From Dasypus novemcinctus (Eukaryota > Chordata > Mammalia > Cingulata > Dasypodidae), in contig NC_080673.1 of NCBI RefSeq assembly GCF_030445035.2, forward strand, positions 203,442,726 through 203,506,725: DNA of 64,000 nt, in the 5' to 3' direction. Shown here in pieces: positions 9,420 to 20,480 of this stretch. Position numbers and translations under genes: made by a program. The number at the start of each line of letters is the position of its first letter. Position 1 is the first letter of the stretch. The notes under the pieces were generated by a model. That model was not told the origin of the DNA. It was given only the letters and a program-made list of their open reading frames with translations, and did no database searches.

Positions 9420-12144
9420 ACCCCCATGGGCACAGATATTCAAGTAGAAATAACTTTGTGTGCAAAGAGCCAATCTTCACGAGAGGAGGTTGAGTTGGGC
9501 TAACCAGGTGCACCGGCAATGAGCAAATGCCAAACTGCCGAGCAGCCCTTTCCTGAGAGCCACTTCCCGGGTAGCTGGGGCTGCCCTCAGAGCCCGCGAT
9601 GGGTCTCCCCTGCCAAAAAGGCGCTGGGGCCTCAGCCAGGGTGGATGGAGGGGGGCTGGGGGGGGGCTCGGCTTGCCGCAGGGAACAGGGAAGGGGACAG
9701 GAGAGCTTTGTAATCAGCCCGTGGGCGTGGCACCATAATTCAAATCTAGTGACATTGTTCAGCCCAAGAGCCCCACTGGTTGGAAGTCTCCCATCTGGTG
9801 GTGGAGTCCGTGGCTGGCCAGAGGTCACAGGCCAAAATCCTTTTTTCATGAAAGAATTGCGAAGGCAGCGCGGGTAAGGAGGGAAGGTTTCTGATTCTAA
9901 GACGAATGGAGCTCATTGCAGAAGCGCTGGCAGGTGTAAATGTGCGTGGTGGGGGGCTGTGCACCCCTGCCTCCCCCTTCTGCTCCCGTTGAGGAAGTGG
10001 GGCCTCCGCCCTCTGACGCGGGAAGGCCTGGAGGAGGGGGTGGGGAACTCAGGAAGGCCGTCAGGGAAAAGGGGGGTCGCATGTTGGTGGGACAAAGCCC
10101 ACCCGCGGGGCCCTTAAAAGAGCAGGGCCAACCTGCGGTACAGCGCCCACTTTCCCAGCCCAGAGGAGCCCCGCCCCGCCTCGCCCAGCCCCTTGGGCCG
10201 CAGTTCTGGGCTTGCGGCCACGTGGGCCTTCGAGGTGGCACCTGCCACGCTCCGTCCGCTCCGTCCCCTCGGCTTCCCCCCCTCATAGAGGGACATTCAT
10301 GTTGTCCTTTGGGACCCCCCGGGTAAACTAGGACCTCCTCCCACCTCCAGATCCTTCACTTACATCTGCAAGGCCCCTCTGTCCACGTAAGGCCACGGCC
10401 ACAGGGCCTGGGCCTGCCCTCCTCAGCCGTCCTTCAGCCTGCCCCAAGGCTGTCCCGAGAGCAGCCCCCTGCCCTGGGGCTGGGGAAGGGTCCCCGGGAG
10501 GCCCAGGAGATGGCTGGGAAGGGGCAGCGAGCACAGAGGGTCAGCGCCCTCCAGGCCAGCCCTGCCGTGCAATGGCAGCAGCTCTGGACAGGGCGAGGTG
10601 TAACTCCTGCCATCCCGGCGGCAGGAGGGGCTGAAGCACAACTGAAGGGAATGCGAGGTCAACACCAGAACCTCCTAGTTCCTGCTCGCGGGCCAGGGAC
10701 TGAGCTTTGTCCCTCTCACACGAGGGGCCCCCTTGACTCTCTCCCCTTCCAACTGGGTGGAAACCCAGACCTGGAACCACAGACATCTCGAGGTGTCGGC
10801 AGGGACCTGTGGGAGACTTGGTGAGAGAGATGAAGTGGGCCTCTCTGACTCTTGGTCTCTTCATCGGTGTCATGGGCCTAGAGATGCTCATGTGGTTGTG
10901 AAAAGCAAGTGGCTTGCTGTACATCCATGGATGGTTATTGGTGTTTGTGACAGTGGCCACTGTTCATGGGGACAGAGTGGGCATTTGGGAAATGGGGCCA
11001 TCAATGACATGAGCAGTGCATGAGGGTGGAGGGGCTCCCAGGAGTAGGGGTGGTCTTCCTGGGACTGACCCCTGCCACTAGAAGCCCTGGGAGTGAGGGT
11101 CGAGAAACACAGATGGCGATGCAGGGTCTGCCGTGACAACCCCAACCGGTGTGTGTCCAGCTGCCACCCTCGTTCCTAAGCCCCCGAGACACGGAAACCA
11201 GAAGAGCAGTGGCTCAGCCCAGAAGAAGCTTCTTTCTCCCATAGGCAAAGGTCCAGGCGTGGGCAGACTGTGTCTGCCCTGTGGCTCTGTGGTCTCAGCT
11301 CCTCAGGGCACAGGCTCCTTCCATTTCACTGCTCTGTCCTCCCTAGCGTGTGACTCTCACCCTCACAGTGAGGAGGGAGCTCCAGCCATCACGGCAACAT
11401 CCCAGAGCGGCCGAGGGTAGGGAGAAAGGAGAGGATACACTGTGGCCATCTCTTAAGGACACTCCCAGGGACTGCCAGGTAACCTGTTGGCCTACAGTCT
11501 ACCAGCCAACACTGGATCCCATGGCCATTCCCAGCAGCAAGTGGGCCAGGGAAGTGTCATCTCTATTCGGAGTGGCCCAGTTCCAGGTAGAAGTTCCATT
11601 CCTGTGGACAGAGGGAGAAAGGCTGCCCTTGCGCGGGTTAGGAAGAGGCGCCCCTCCTGCTGGCGTGGCCGCGCAGGCAGGCCAGGGCCTGTGAGGGAGC
11701 TCGGGCCCTTGGGGAGGGGGATCCCCGGGTCCCCGGGAACAGGGCCCTGCCGTGGGCTGCTCCCTGGCCCTCCCGGCTCCGTGTGTCTCCCAGTGCCTTT
11801 CTCCCTTGAACCCACACGTTTATCTCACTTCTTCGCCTTGCTTGTCCTTCCTGTCCCCGGACTGGAGCGGAAGCCCCTGGGGGCAGGACACTGACCGTTT
11901 TATCCACTGTCCCCTCACCAGCCCGTACTGCACCTGGCGCTGAATAGGCACCCGTGGGGGCGCGAGTGTGTCCCTGCACGTGGCCTCTGGGAAATTCGGG
12001 TGGAAGGTCCTCGTCAGGACTAGCTCAGAGTAGACTAGAGTCTCACCCTTTGTCGTGAATGTTTCAGGTTACAGCTGCTGTAACAGATCTGAAGGCGTCT
12101 GCCTTAAACCTGGAAACCAGGGAAACATCTTCTCTAAAGTTTCA
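9420..12144. other. GC-rich unique DNA; one L2 remnant
   Basis: No protein-coding exon could be recognised on either strand. About 11860-11955 resembles the old L2 3' end (context CCCCTGGGGGCAGGACACTG followed by GCACCTGGCGCTGAATAGGC). Open frames are scattered, overlapping on both strands and compositional. Confidence 0.45.
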
Positions 12145-12157
12145 AGACTAAAGAGTT

Positions 12158-12566
12158 GGGAAGCGGACGTGGCTCAACTGATAGAGCATCGGCCTACCAT
12201 ATGGGAGGTCCAGGGTTCAAACCCCGGGCCTCCTGACCCATGTGGAGCTGGCCCACGTGCAGTGCTGACGTGCGCAAGGAGTGCCCTGCCACGCAGGGGT
12301 GTCCCCCGCGTAGGGGAGCCCCACGCAAAAGGGGTGTGCCCTGCAAGAAGAGCCGCCCCACGTGAAAAAAGTGCAGCCCACCCAGGACTGGCTCAGCACA
12401 CAGGGAGAGCTGACGCAGCAAGATGATGCAGCGACAACAAAAAGAGATGCAGTATCCCGGTGCCACCTATGGTGCAAATGGACACAGAAGAACACACAAC
12501 GAGTGGACACAGAGAGTGGACAATGGGGGTGGGGGAAAAATAAATAAATCTTTAAAAAAATAAAAA
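12158..12566 (+). mobile_element. DAS SINE (TGGCTCAACTGATAGAGC class)
   Basis: Complete element with tRNA-like head, B box GGGTTCAAACCCC and AAATAAATC tail. The 13-bp duplication AGAC(T/C)AAAGA(G/C)TT flanks it (12145-12157 and 12567-12579). Confidence 0.93.
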
Positions 12567-12579
12567 AGACCAAAGACTT

Positions 12580-13012
12580 TCCTTTAAACAGAAAAAAGCC
12601 AGCGGCCTGAGACGGAGAAAAGCAGAGCAGAGGAGGAACTGCTCCCAATGGCGGGCCTGGCCGGGGGCCCAGAGTGGCTGTGCCCTCGCCCACCTGCCCT
12701 GAGCCTCAGCCTCCCAGCTGCCTGCTCTGTGGATGGCCAGTTCTGAATTTCCTTTCTGGAAAGTGACGCATCTGGACAACGCAGCAAACACTCTTTGATC
12801 CAGATGTCTTTCTCAAAAACTGGGCGGAAGGCACGCCAAGCGTTTAGAAGGGCTGTGCAGACGCTGTGGGCGAGCGGTGGCGGAGCGGCTGGCTGGCGGG
12901 GAGGGAACGATTGCTAGTCCTTGTGCTGCGTGCCCACTCTGCATCTGGGGCTCTTCCAGAGCCCTCATCCCTCAACTCTGACTTCTGCACTCCCTGGGGG
13001 AGTTTGCTCTTC
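12580..13012. other. Unassigned unique DNA
   Basis: No gene or repeat recognised between the SINE and the next retroelement. Confidence 0.4.
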
Positions 13013-13027
13013 TTTTGTAACTAGTTT

Positions 13028-13371
13028 ATTTTTATTTTTATTTTTTTATTTTATTTTATTGACTTTGTAATAATATTACATTAAAAATATATATATGTAT
13101 GAGGTCCCATTCAACCCCACCACCCCCACCCCACCTCTCCCCCCCCCAGCAACACTCATTCCCATCATCATGACACATCCATTGCATTTGGTTAGTACAT
13201 CTTTGGGCACCTCTGCACCTCATGGTCATTGGTCCACATCATGGCCCATACTCTCGCCCATTCCATCCAGTGGGCCCTGGGAGGATTTACAGTGTCCGGT
13301 GATTGCCCCTGAAGCACCATCCAGGGCAGCTCTATGTCCCAGAGACGCCTCCACCTCTCATCTCTTCCTGC
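13028..13371 (-). mobile_element. 'gaggtcc' family retroelement, 5' truncated
   Basis: Minus-oriented copy with T-rich left end (A tail) and the GTATGAGGTCCCATTCA motif near 13097. The duplication (T/C)TTTGTAACTAGTTT flanks it at 13013-13027 and 13372-13386. Confidence 0.88.
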
Positions 13372-13386
13372 CTTTGTAACTAGTTT

Positions 13387-14447
13387 TGACTTAGGAAAAA
13401 AAAAACTTCCTGGCACTGTCCTCCTAGCCCAAGGGCTAAGCCTTTTAATAGCACTGCATCCTCTTGGCAAGGCTGATTGGTCCAAGGAATGAGCATGTGA
13501 CCTGGGCAAGGCCAATCAGAACCTCCCCTGGAACTATTGGATGGACACTGGGGAAAATCACTTCCCTCCCTGCCAGTGTCCTCGTGCTGGGAAGATGGGT
13601 GTCTGGGGCCCAGGGTTCTCTTTTCCTGCCTCTTCCCAGCAGGAATCTGGCTGCTTCTGGGAGTCCAGCAGGGACAAGCAGTGACGGAAGCCCTACCTGG
13701 GGTCTGAGGCCCGATGCCAGCGCCTGACGCTTGACTTCCCCCAGCCCTTTCTTCACATCCATGGGGCACCCTGGAATCCATCCCTGCCTCAGAACCCGCT
13801 GTAGCTTAGCTCCATTTGCTTGTCCTGCTTGGAGTCAGGCTTCTGTCGCTCGCACCTGAGAGTCCTCAGGAAAGTAACTGTTGGCAATTGCATCCAAGGC
13901 AGGGCCTCAGCCTTGGCTCCGGACCCCGCACTCTTTCCAGAAGACACCGCTCCCTCCCTCCTGCAATTCTGTCTTAGCACCCACTGTGCCTCTACTTCAC
14001 CCAGGAGGAGGAACCCGAGGTCCCAGAGCCTCACCCACTGGCCTCAGGTGCACAGCTGTGGGTGGAAGAGCTGGTGCTGGGTCCCCAGTGCTTGCCACCC
14101 CACACATGGTGCCACTTGACACCCCACGCTTCAGGTCATGGTTAGTACCAGCTGGCATGTGGGGCAGATGTTTGTAAAGGGGCCCTTAAGCAGATCTGTG
14201 AAAAGCCAGTGCATTCACGTGATGTGGCAGAGGTCAGAACACCTGTACGTGCTGCCCTGAGCTGGGACATGTGCCTTGGGCTGCTTCTGCTGAAATTCTC
14301 ATAGTACTCTTGATGTGAAAATAATAATAGGTGGTACAAATGACAGGAGCAGCCTCTGCTGGGCCCCCGTTGTCATCTTAGCCCTCTTGGCCACTCCGAG
14401 GGTTGGTGGGGGCGGGGCTCCATTCCCATTTGTAGATGAGGGATGGA
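13387..14447. other. Unassigned; old repeat-like patch
   Basis: 13440-13570 resembles an ancient interspersed repeat with the GGCTGATTGGTCCAAGG..CATGTGACC motif, also seen in opposite orientation near 42925-42990. The rest is unassigned. Confidence 0.3.
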
Positions 14448-14452
14448 GCGTG

Positions 14453-14880
14453 TGATGGTGAAATTCATGTGTCAAGTCGGCCAGGGGACGGTGTCCAGCA
14501 AGCACTGGCCTGGTGGTTACTGTGAGGACATTTCACGGACTTAGATCATCAGTCAGTGGATTGCGTCTATGGCAGATGACATCTACAATCAAAAGGAGAT
14601 TGCCTCCAGCAACGAGAGATGGCTCAGCCAGTCAGCTGAAGGCCTTACAGGCACTCGTGATGATTTCAGCAGTCAGGAGGGGGGGATTTCCTTCTAGACT
14701 CAGCCAGCAAGTTTGTCCTGGGCAATCCATTGACAACCGTCCCCAGAGTCCCCAGCTTGCGGCCTGCCCTGTGGATTTTGGACGTCCTCTCCCCATGCGT
14801 GAGCCTGTTCCTATAATAAATCCGGTAGTATTTACCTAATACTGCCGATTCTATTTCCCTAGAGAACTCTGACTAGTACA
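14453..14880 (+). mobile_element. Solo ERVL-type LTR
   Basis: Starts TGATGGTGAAATTC, carries AATAAA at 14815-14820 and ends GAACTCTGACTAGTACA, which matches the ends of MLT2/ERVL-like LTRs. A perfect 5-bp duplication, GCGTG, flanks it (14448-14452 and 14881-14885), the size expected for ERVL. No internal genes. Confidence 0.8.
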
Positions 14881-15019
14881 GCGTGTAGGAGAGTTCAGGG
14901 AATTGCCTTAAGGTCCCGCAGCACGGAGTGGAAAGGGATGGGATGAGAGCTGCCTCATTCTGCCCTGCTGCTCAGGGGCTCGTTGGGTTTACTAGAAAGA
15001 CCAGTCATGTCAGGGTCAG

Positions 15020-15390
15020 GGTAAAATCCTTTGCATTATGAAAAAATTATTTTAATTCCACCAGTAATAAAATGAATGCCTTCTTGTGAAAATTCCAAAC
15101 AACCTGGAATGAAAGTTCCCACTTCCCACCAACAGGCAGTTATTTTTAAAGGCTGCTTTATATCCTTCCAGATATTCTCCTAGGCATTTCTAGCTATACC
15201 TGTGTCTGTATATTTTTGGTTTTCTAAAAATCAGACCATGCTATTTGCATGTTCTACAATTTCCTTTTTAAGAACTTATTTCCATGTCAATACTTACATA
15301 TTTATTAGCAACCAGTAATTTATTTAACCATTTCTCTATTGATGAACCTATTTGGATTGTTTCCTTTTTCACCACTGAAATAAAATTCCC
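15020..15390 (-). mobile_element. L1-like AT-rich fragment
   Basis: The text around TTAACCATTTCTCTATTGATGAACC..TTTGGATTGTTTCC resembles the antisense 3' region of old L1 elements. A SINE interrupts it at 15391. Weakly supported. Confidence 0.35.
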
Positions 15391-15757
15391 GGGAAGCGGA
15401 TGTGGCTCAAATGATAGAGCATCCATCTACCATATGGAGGGTCCACAGTTCGATACCCAGGGCCCATGTGCAGTGCTGCCGCATGCAAGGAGTGCCGTGC
15501 CATGCAGGGGCGCCTGGCATGCAAGGAGTGCACCCTGTGAGGAGAGTCACCATGCATGAAAAAAGTGCAGCCTGCCCAGGAGTGGCGCCACACACACGGA
15601 GAGCTGACATAGCAAGATGACGCAACAAAAAAGAGATGCAGTTTCCCAGTGCTGCCGGAGAATGCAAGCAGATGCAGAAGAACATACAGTGAATGGACAC
15701 AGAGAGCAGACACCAGGGATGGGGGGCGGCGGGGGGGAAGAGAAAGAAAGAAATAAA
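15391..15757 (+). mobile_element. DAS SINE (TGGCTCAAATGATAGAGC class)
   Basis: Head begins GGGAAGCGGATGTGGCTC; the B box is degenerate (GTTCGATACCC). The purine-rich tail runs into a duplication AAATAAAATT(C/T)CC that flanks it (about 15379-15390 and 15757-15768). Confidence 0.88.
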
Positions 15758-15799
15758 ATAAAATTTCCTGTTTGTACTCATTCTTTTTTTTTTTTTCCC

Positions 15800-16260
15800 T
15801 TTTAGGTGAGCTTTAGGATAAAGTTGTCAGTCCCATGAACACTTGGAATTTTAACTGTGATAAGATTATACTAATAGATTCATTGGGAAGTATTAATGTC
15901 TTTTAAAATTTCAATAATCCTCTTCAGGAAAATGATGTAATTGCCCATTTATTCAGGTCTTCTTGAAAGTGTTTTAAGAGAGATTGTATTGTTTTCTTAC
16001 ATCTTTTTTTTGGTTGTTGGATTTGTCCGTTGTATTATGTAGTTTTTGCTGCTTTTGTGGATGGGCCGTTCCATTACACTTTCAAATTGGTCATTGTGAT
16101 GTGTAGGAAACCTACTGATATTTGTATATTGATCCTATATCTGGTCACCTTTCTGAATTCTCTTCTTTCAAATTGTTTTCAGTTGATTAACTTTATTTTT
16201 TCAGGTAAATGTATGGTCAGCTATGACTACTTCATATCTTCCTTTCTATTATTTACCTCT
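15800..16260 (-). mobile_element. L1 ORF2 fragment (reverse transcriptase region)
   Basis: Antisense L1 text, for example the GATATTTGTATATTGATCC and CTGGTCACCTTTCTGAATTC stretches, corresponding to the RT portion of ORF2. Many stops on the coding strand; not functional. Confidence 0.6.
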
Positions 16261-16765
16261 TGTGACAGTTGGAAGCTGGGTGGACAGTTTGAAGCTGAAT
16301 GAGTTTTATTCTTAAAGCTAATCCTATCTTGTGCGTGTAAACCTATTGTAGACGGGCCATTTTGATTGGATCCAGTTAAGGGAATTTCCTTTTGATTAGA
16401 TCACTTCAGTACGGCATGGCCCGGGGTGAGTCTTAAAGAGAACGCAGTCTACGGAGGCAGAGAGAAGCCTCCAGAAGTTTATATAGTTTTGTAAAGGGGC
16501 CGTTACAAAAGGGTCCCTTTCTCTGGGAGAGAAAAAAACTGCAGACTGAGCAGCTCAGCACAGAAGGCAATGAGGCCTGGAGGAGAGGGGAGAGCTGAGC
16601 AGACCCCACCCCGTGCCCGACGCCCACAGCTGCGGCTCAGGGAGACAGGACCTCCCGAGGACGCCTTACTGTGGACACAGCCTCGGGACTGTCGGCTTTT
16701 AACCTGATAAATCCCCCTGGTCAAAGCCAACCTATTTCTGGTATATTGCTCTCAGCCACATTTCA
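16261..16765 (+). mobile_element. ERVL/MaLR-type LTR
   Basis: Starts TGTGACAGTTGGAAG after L1 sequence, has the CTAATCCTA..GTGTAAACC block typical of this LTR group, a GATAAATCC signal near 16710 and ends near CTCTCAGCCACA. A convincing 5-bp duplication was not found, so exact ends are approximate. Confidence 0.55.
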
Positions 16766-18041
16766 CAAACAAAAACACGTCTCATCCCATTTTAAAAAAC
16801 ATAATAAACTTTATTTTTAAAGAGGTATTAGATTACAGAAAAGTTACATAGAAATTATGAGGGATTCCCGTGTACCCCCTCCCTCTCCCACATCATCCCC
16901 TATTTTTAAAAAATGTAGCAGTACACTTTATTATGATGTTATCTGTAAAATCTGCTCATTAAAAAAATACACATTTTTAAAAAATGACTCACTTGTGGTA
17001 AGGACTAACCTACCTACAGTAATAATCTAAAAAATAAAACTATCATTGTGACATTTGTCAGTACTTCACACATCTAACAAATACTGAAGGAGGCAACTAC
17101 CATTGTTATAACTTCTTTAAAGCCAAAAACTTAAGCACAAATCAGAATTAAGAGAATGTTCACATTTGCATGTGTTTTTGATGAACTTTCAAAGATTCCA
17201 CATATAACAAATCCACAGCTTTGAATCAAAATGAATATTAAAAACATTTAAGCCTTATGACAAACTAACCCTGTAGAAGCAAGAGAGTGAATAGTAATAG
17301 CAGTATATTTCTAGGAGAGAAAACAATCACTTATTTCCTTTATCATAAAACAAAAGTCAACATTTTAATAACAGTGACCAAGTTATTTTCAAGAATTTGC
17401 TTTTCAAGTTATATCTTTAAAATTTATTCATCCATATATTTGGATTAAATTAAATTTATACTGCAAAAGCATGCTCAGAATTCTAATCTTAAGTATAACA
17501 CATAATTTATCAAAGCATAGTCCAAATACTATACAATAATGCTACCGTTTAGATTTATATGCTTCATCTGAAAGACTTAGCTTACAAACAGTTTTGCCCT
17601 GTTCATCCAGAGTAAATGTCCCTGTGTCTAAAACTTTAAGTGATAATAATAAGAAAAAACAGATTCAAATAATTCATGCTATGCACTTTCCTTCATTGGG
17701 CTTTGATAAACTCTTCTCCAAATCCCTGACCCTTGTTTTCCCCTTTTAGGCTGTATCACCCCCTTTAGTATCTTTTGCAAAGTTGGTCATTTGGTAACAT
17801 TTTATCAGTTTTTCTCTGTGAAGACTTTGAACTCCCCCTTGTTTTTAAGGACTGCTTTTCCAGGTACAGAATTCTTGGCAGGCAGTTTTTCTCTCCTAGT
17901 ACCTTAAATACATCACACAACTTTCTTCTCTCCTCCATGGTTTCTGATGAGAGGTTGGCGCTTCAATCTTATTGAGTTCCCCTTGTATGTGATGCTTTGC
18001 TTTTATCTTGCTGCTTTCAGAATACTCTCTTTAGCTCTGAT

Positions 18042-18445
18042 TTTTTTAAAAAAGATTTATTTCTTTCTCTCCCCTCCCCCCCCCAGTTGTCTGCTCTCTG
18101 TGTCCATTTGCTGTGTGTTCTTCTGTGTTCATTTGTATTCTTGTTAATGGCACCAGGAATCTGTGTCACGTTTTGTTGTGTCATCTTGCTGCATCAGCTC
18201 TCTGTGTGTGCAGTGCCATTCCTGGGCAGGCTGCACTTTTTTCTGTGCTGGGCAGCTCTCCTTATGGGGCACACTCCTTGCACGTGGGGTTCCCCTACAC
18301 GGGGGACACCCCTACATGGCACGGCACTCCTTGTGCGCATCAGCACTGCGCATGGGCCAGGTCATCACATGGGTCAGGAGGTTTGAGCCTTGGACCTCCC
18401 ACCTGGTAGATGGATGCCCTATCTGTTGGGCCAACTCCACTTCCC
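18042..18445 (-). mobile_element. DAS SINE inside the HAL1 ORF1
   Basis: Reverse-oriented SINE with T-rich start and tRNA-like head ending at about 18443. Short flanking similarity (GCTCTGAT and TCTCTGAT) is consistent with a target duplication. It splits the HAL1 ORF1 C-terminal region. Confidence 0.9.
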
Positions 18446-18519
18446 TATCTCTGATATTTGTCAGACCTACCTCGGGATAGGTCTATTCAGATTTATTCTG
18501 TTTGGGGTGCATTGTCCTT

Positions 18520-18939
18520 TTTTTTTTTAGATTTATTTTTATTTATTTCTCTCCCCTTCGCCCCCCCCGCCCTGTTGTCTGCTCTCTGTGTCCATTCACT
18601 GTGTGTTCTTTTGTGTCCACTTGTATTCTTGTCGGTGACACTGGGAATTTGTGTCTCTTTTTGTTGCATCATCTTGCTGCATCAGCTCTCCATGTGTGCG
18701 GCGCCATTCCTGGGCAGGCTGCACTTTGTTTCGCACAAGGTGGCTCTCCTTACGGGTTGTACTCCTTGCGTGTGGGGCTCCCCTATGTGGGGGACACCCC
18801 AGCGTGGCATGGCACTCATTGTGTGCATCAGCACTGCGCGTGGGCCAGCTCACCACACGGGTCAGGAGGCCCTGGGTTTGAACCCTGGGCCTCCCATGTG
18901 GTAGGCGGACGCTCTATCCATTGAGCCAAGTCTGCTTCC
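18520..18939 (-). mobile_element. DAS SINE inside the HAL1 ORF1
   Basis: Complete reverse-oriented SINE. A perfect 12-bp duplication, TGCATTGTCCTT, flanks it (18508-18519 and 18940-18951). Confidence 0.93.
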
Positions 18940-19316
18940 TGCATTGTCCTTCTTGAATATTGATATTTATGTTCTTCATAAGGATTGGGAAGTTCTCAGT
19001 CATTATTTCCTCAAATATTCTTTCTGCCCCTTTACCATTCTCTTCTCTTTCTGGGATACCAATAATGCGAATGTTTGTATGTTTTGCATTGTCATTCAAT
19101 TCCCTGAGAGTCTTCCATTTTTTTCCATTCTCTTCTCTTTCTGTTCTCCTGTCTTTTCCAGTTCAGATGTTCTGTCCTTGAAATCACTAGTTTTGTCTTC
19201 AAGCAATTGAAATCTGCTCTTATGTGCCACTAACATATTTTTAATCTTGTCCATTGTGTCTTTCATTCCCATAAGGTCTGTTACTTTTCTTTGCAGGCTT
19301 TCAAATTGTTCTTTAT

Positions 19317-19696
19317 GGGAAGTGGAAGCGACTCAAGCGATTTGGCTCCCATCTACCATATGGGAGGTCCTAGGTTTGATTCCCAGGGCCTACTGGTGAA
19401 GGAGAGCGCTGGCTCGTGTGGAGAGCTGGCACAACGAGATGATGTAACAAAAAAGAGACACAGAGGAAAGACAATGAGAGACACAACAAACTAGGAAGCT
19501 GAGGTGGTTCAAGCGATTGAGTGCCCCTCTCCCTCATTGGAAGGTCCCCGGATAAGTTGCTGGGGCCTCCTAAAGAAATGATGAGAAGAAAAGACAAATA
19601 GACATAGAATAATGCACAGTGAATGGACCCAGAGAAGAGACAGTGAGTGCAAGCTGAAAGGGGGAGTAAATAAAAAAAAATAAATCTTTAAACAAA
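19317..19696 (+). mobile_element. Dimeric DAS SINE variant
   Basis: Two tRNA-like heads in tandem: one at about 19319-19395 and a second, more diverged one at about 19495-19565 (AAGCTGAGGTGGTTCAAGCG). It ends in AAATAAAAAAAAATAAATC. A perfect 16-bp duplication, TCAAATTGTTCTTTAT, flanks it (19301-19316 and 19697-19712). Confidence 0.9.
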
Positions 19697-19756
19697 TCAA
19701 ATTGTTCTTTATGCTATCCCAGTGTCTTTTTTTTTTTTTTTTTCCTTTCTTTTTCT

Positions 19757-20212
19757 TTTATAAAGGGTATTTATTTGGGGTAGAAGCTTAAGCTTACCAG
19801 GCCATAAAGCATAAGTTACTTCTCTCACCAAAGCTTGTTGCCACGTGTTGGGGCAAGATGGCTGATGACATCTGCCAAGTCTTCAGGCTTCCTGGGTTTC
19901 TCTCTTCCCAGGGTTCCATTTCTCTCTGGGCTCAGATGCTGTGCTCCCTCCACAAGGCCAGCTGTAGATGCTTAGGCAAACAGCTCTGTCTCTCTCCCCA
20001 GGGCTTTTGCCATGTCTAAGGAGCCATCTCTATTTCTCTGTGTTCTTCTGTGTGTTCACTTCCCAGGCTCCAGCTTAAAACTTCCAACTCTGTCCTTTGC
20101 CATGTCTTTTCTTGTGAGTCCTTGCTCACCAAGGGGTAGGGACTCATCACCCTACTGACTGGCCCAATCAAAGTCCTAATCATAATTTAATCAATTAAAA
20201 GTGATACCTCTG
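19757..20212 (-). mobile_element. ERVL-type LTR fragment serving as 3' end of the inner HAL1
   Basis: Same LTR family as 40938-41494 and 57918-58531: shared blocks include CCAGGCCATAAAGCATAAGTTACTT and the TTATTTGGGGTAGAAGCTTA stretch. It lacks the first 100 bp or so of the LTR and everything beyond the cleavage site about 13 bp after AATAAA. Confidence 0.8.
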
Positions 20213-20480
20213 GGAAGCGATTGTGGCTCAAGTGATTGGGCTCCTGTCTATTATATGGGAGGTCCAAGTTCAATTCCTGGGGCCTCCTAGTGAAGGCAAG
20301 CTGGCCCGGATGGTGAGCTGGCTCGAGTGGAGAGCTGGTGTAGCAAGATGACGCAACAAAAAGAGACACAGGACAGCTAGTAAGGGACACAGCAGGCCAG
20401 GGGTTAAGGGGTGCAAGAGATTGAGCACCACTCCCCTCCTCTGGAAGGTCCCAGGATCAGTCCCCAGTGCTGCCTTCATA
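20213..20480 (+). mobile_element. Dimeric DAS SINE, 3' truncated
   Basis: Head GGGAAGCGATTGTGGCTC and a start of the second tRNA-like unit (about 20412-20465) are present, but the tail is missing where it joins HAL1 ORF1 at about 20480. No clear duplication flanks it, so a deletion or template switch probably removed the tail. Confidence 0.82.
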